In this document: one piece after another, positions 63,838 through 64,000 of the stretch
Numbering within the stretch: position 1 is the stretch's first letter
How the letters are laid out: every line of letters begins with the position of its first letter
Origin: Tillus elongatus
Lineage: Eukaryota; Arthropoda; Insecta; Coleoptera; Cleridae
NCBI GenBank assembly: GCA_964006375.1
Contig: OZ023267.1
Location: forward strand, 31,725,094-31,789,093
Reading direction: 5' to 3'
Length of the DNA: 64,000 nucleotides
The notes under the pieces: generated by a model
The model's database searches: none
The model's input: the letters and a program-made list of their open reading frames with translations, nothing else
Told to the model about the DNA's origin: nothing
Translations under genes and position numbers: made by a program

Positions 63838-64000
63838 TTACATCCAGCATAACACACATTAACCCTATATTAGGGAAGAAATGGGCCAGGGCTGACAATT
63901 TATAAAATTGACCAGGTTTGACAATTTACAAAATTGTTATTTGGCTGTACAGTCTCTATCTTATAACATTTTGTGTTATTTGGAGCTGTCGTGACAACAT

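Larger units (their letters stand above)
63184..64000. repeat. Hammerhead-bearing tandem satellite
   Basis: A partial unit in minus orientation (63184 to about 63345) is followed by plus-strand units. The block GTGACAACATACTACTT starts at 63376, its homologue at 63657 and the next at 63991, giving periods of 281 and 334 bp. The longer unit has extra sequence near 63846-63875 and 63912-63930. Each complete unit contains TATAGGTGTTTTCTC, a hammerhead fold, GGGCCAGGGCT, and CTATTTTATAACATTTTGTG. The array runs off the window end. No protein coding. Confidence 0.9.

Overview
This window looks like AT-rich, transposon-dense, non-coding DNA from an animal genome, most likely an insect (possibly a beetle). 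That placement is inferred from the element types, not proven: mariner-like elements with DD41D spacing, a pogo-like element with a C-terminal PHD-type zinc finger, jockey-, I- and R1-like LINEs, tRNA-headed SINEs, MITEs and sixteen long (TA)n microsatellites. I find no intact host gene, rRNA, tRNA gene or CRISPR array. Nearly every long open frame is a broken transposon gene or a translated (TA)n tract.

Layout. 0-1.6 kb is a nested palindrome: outer arms 48-285/1360-1602 enclose a second inverted repeat with 70-bp tandem repeats and a long (TA)n. 1.8-3.4 kb carries two tRNA-derived SINEs in opposite orientation. 3.8-6.5 kb is a broken LINE; related copies lie at 22.1-23.7 kb and inside a foldback element at 30.1-31.5 kb. 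7.7-8.8 kb and 11.0-11.4 kb are LINE 3' ends. 12.5-15.3 kb is a GC-rich jockey-like LINE on the minus strand abutting a truncated MITE. 16.3-17.7 kb is one copy of a large dispersed repeat containing a MITE and a (TA)n core. 18.2-22.0 kb is a large inverted repeat (about 1.5-kb arms, 0.68-kb spacer). 24.1-24.8 kb is a degenerate satellite of about 170 bp.

24.9-27.3 kb is a near-intact mariner-like element with unusually long terminal inverted repeats and one in-frame stop. 35.8-38.1 kb holds two R1-like LINE pieces facing each other. 38.9-41.5 kb has two more mariner relics. 42.4-44.3 kb is a repeat with a 699-bp tandem duplication and an inverted homologue at 9.4-10.3 kb. 47.1-49.7 kb is another long-TIR mariner relic and 52.0-54.6 kb a nearly intact pogo-like element; both are flanked on both sides by (TA)n. 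50.5-63.2 kb is an array of 2.9-kb repeat units (four copies; the middle two nearly identical).

The most interesting feature is at the right edge. From 63,184 to the window end there is a tandem satellite of about 280-330 bp carrying a hammerhead ribozyme fold: CTGACGA, GCTC/GAGC stem II, GAAA, GTC cleavage site, and a stem I with a proximal 6-bp helix, an internal loop and a distal helix of about 12 bp. The first copy keeps the catalytic core; the second keeps the fold but has lost key core bases. This resembles the retrozyme-like self-cleaving satellites known from some animals.
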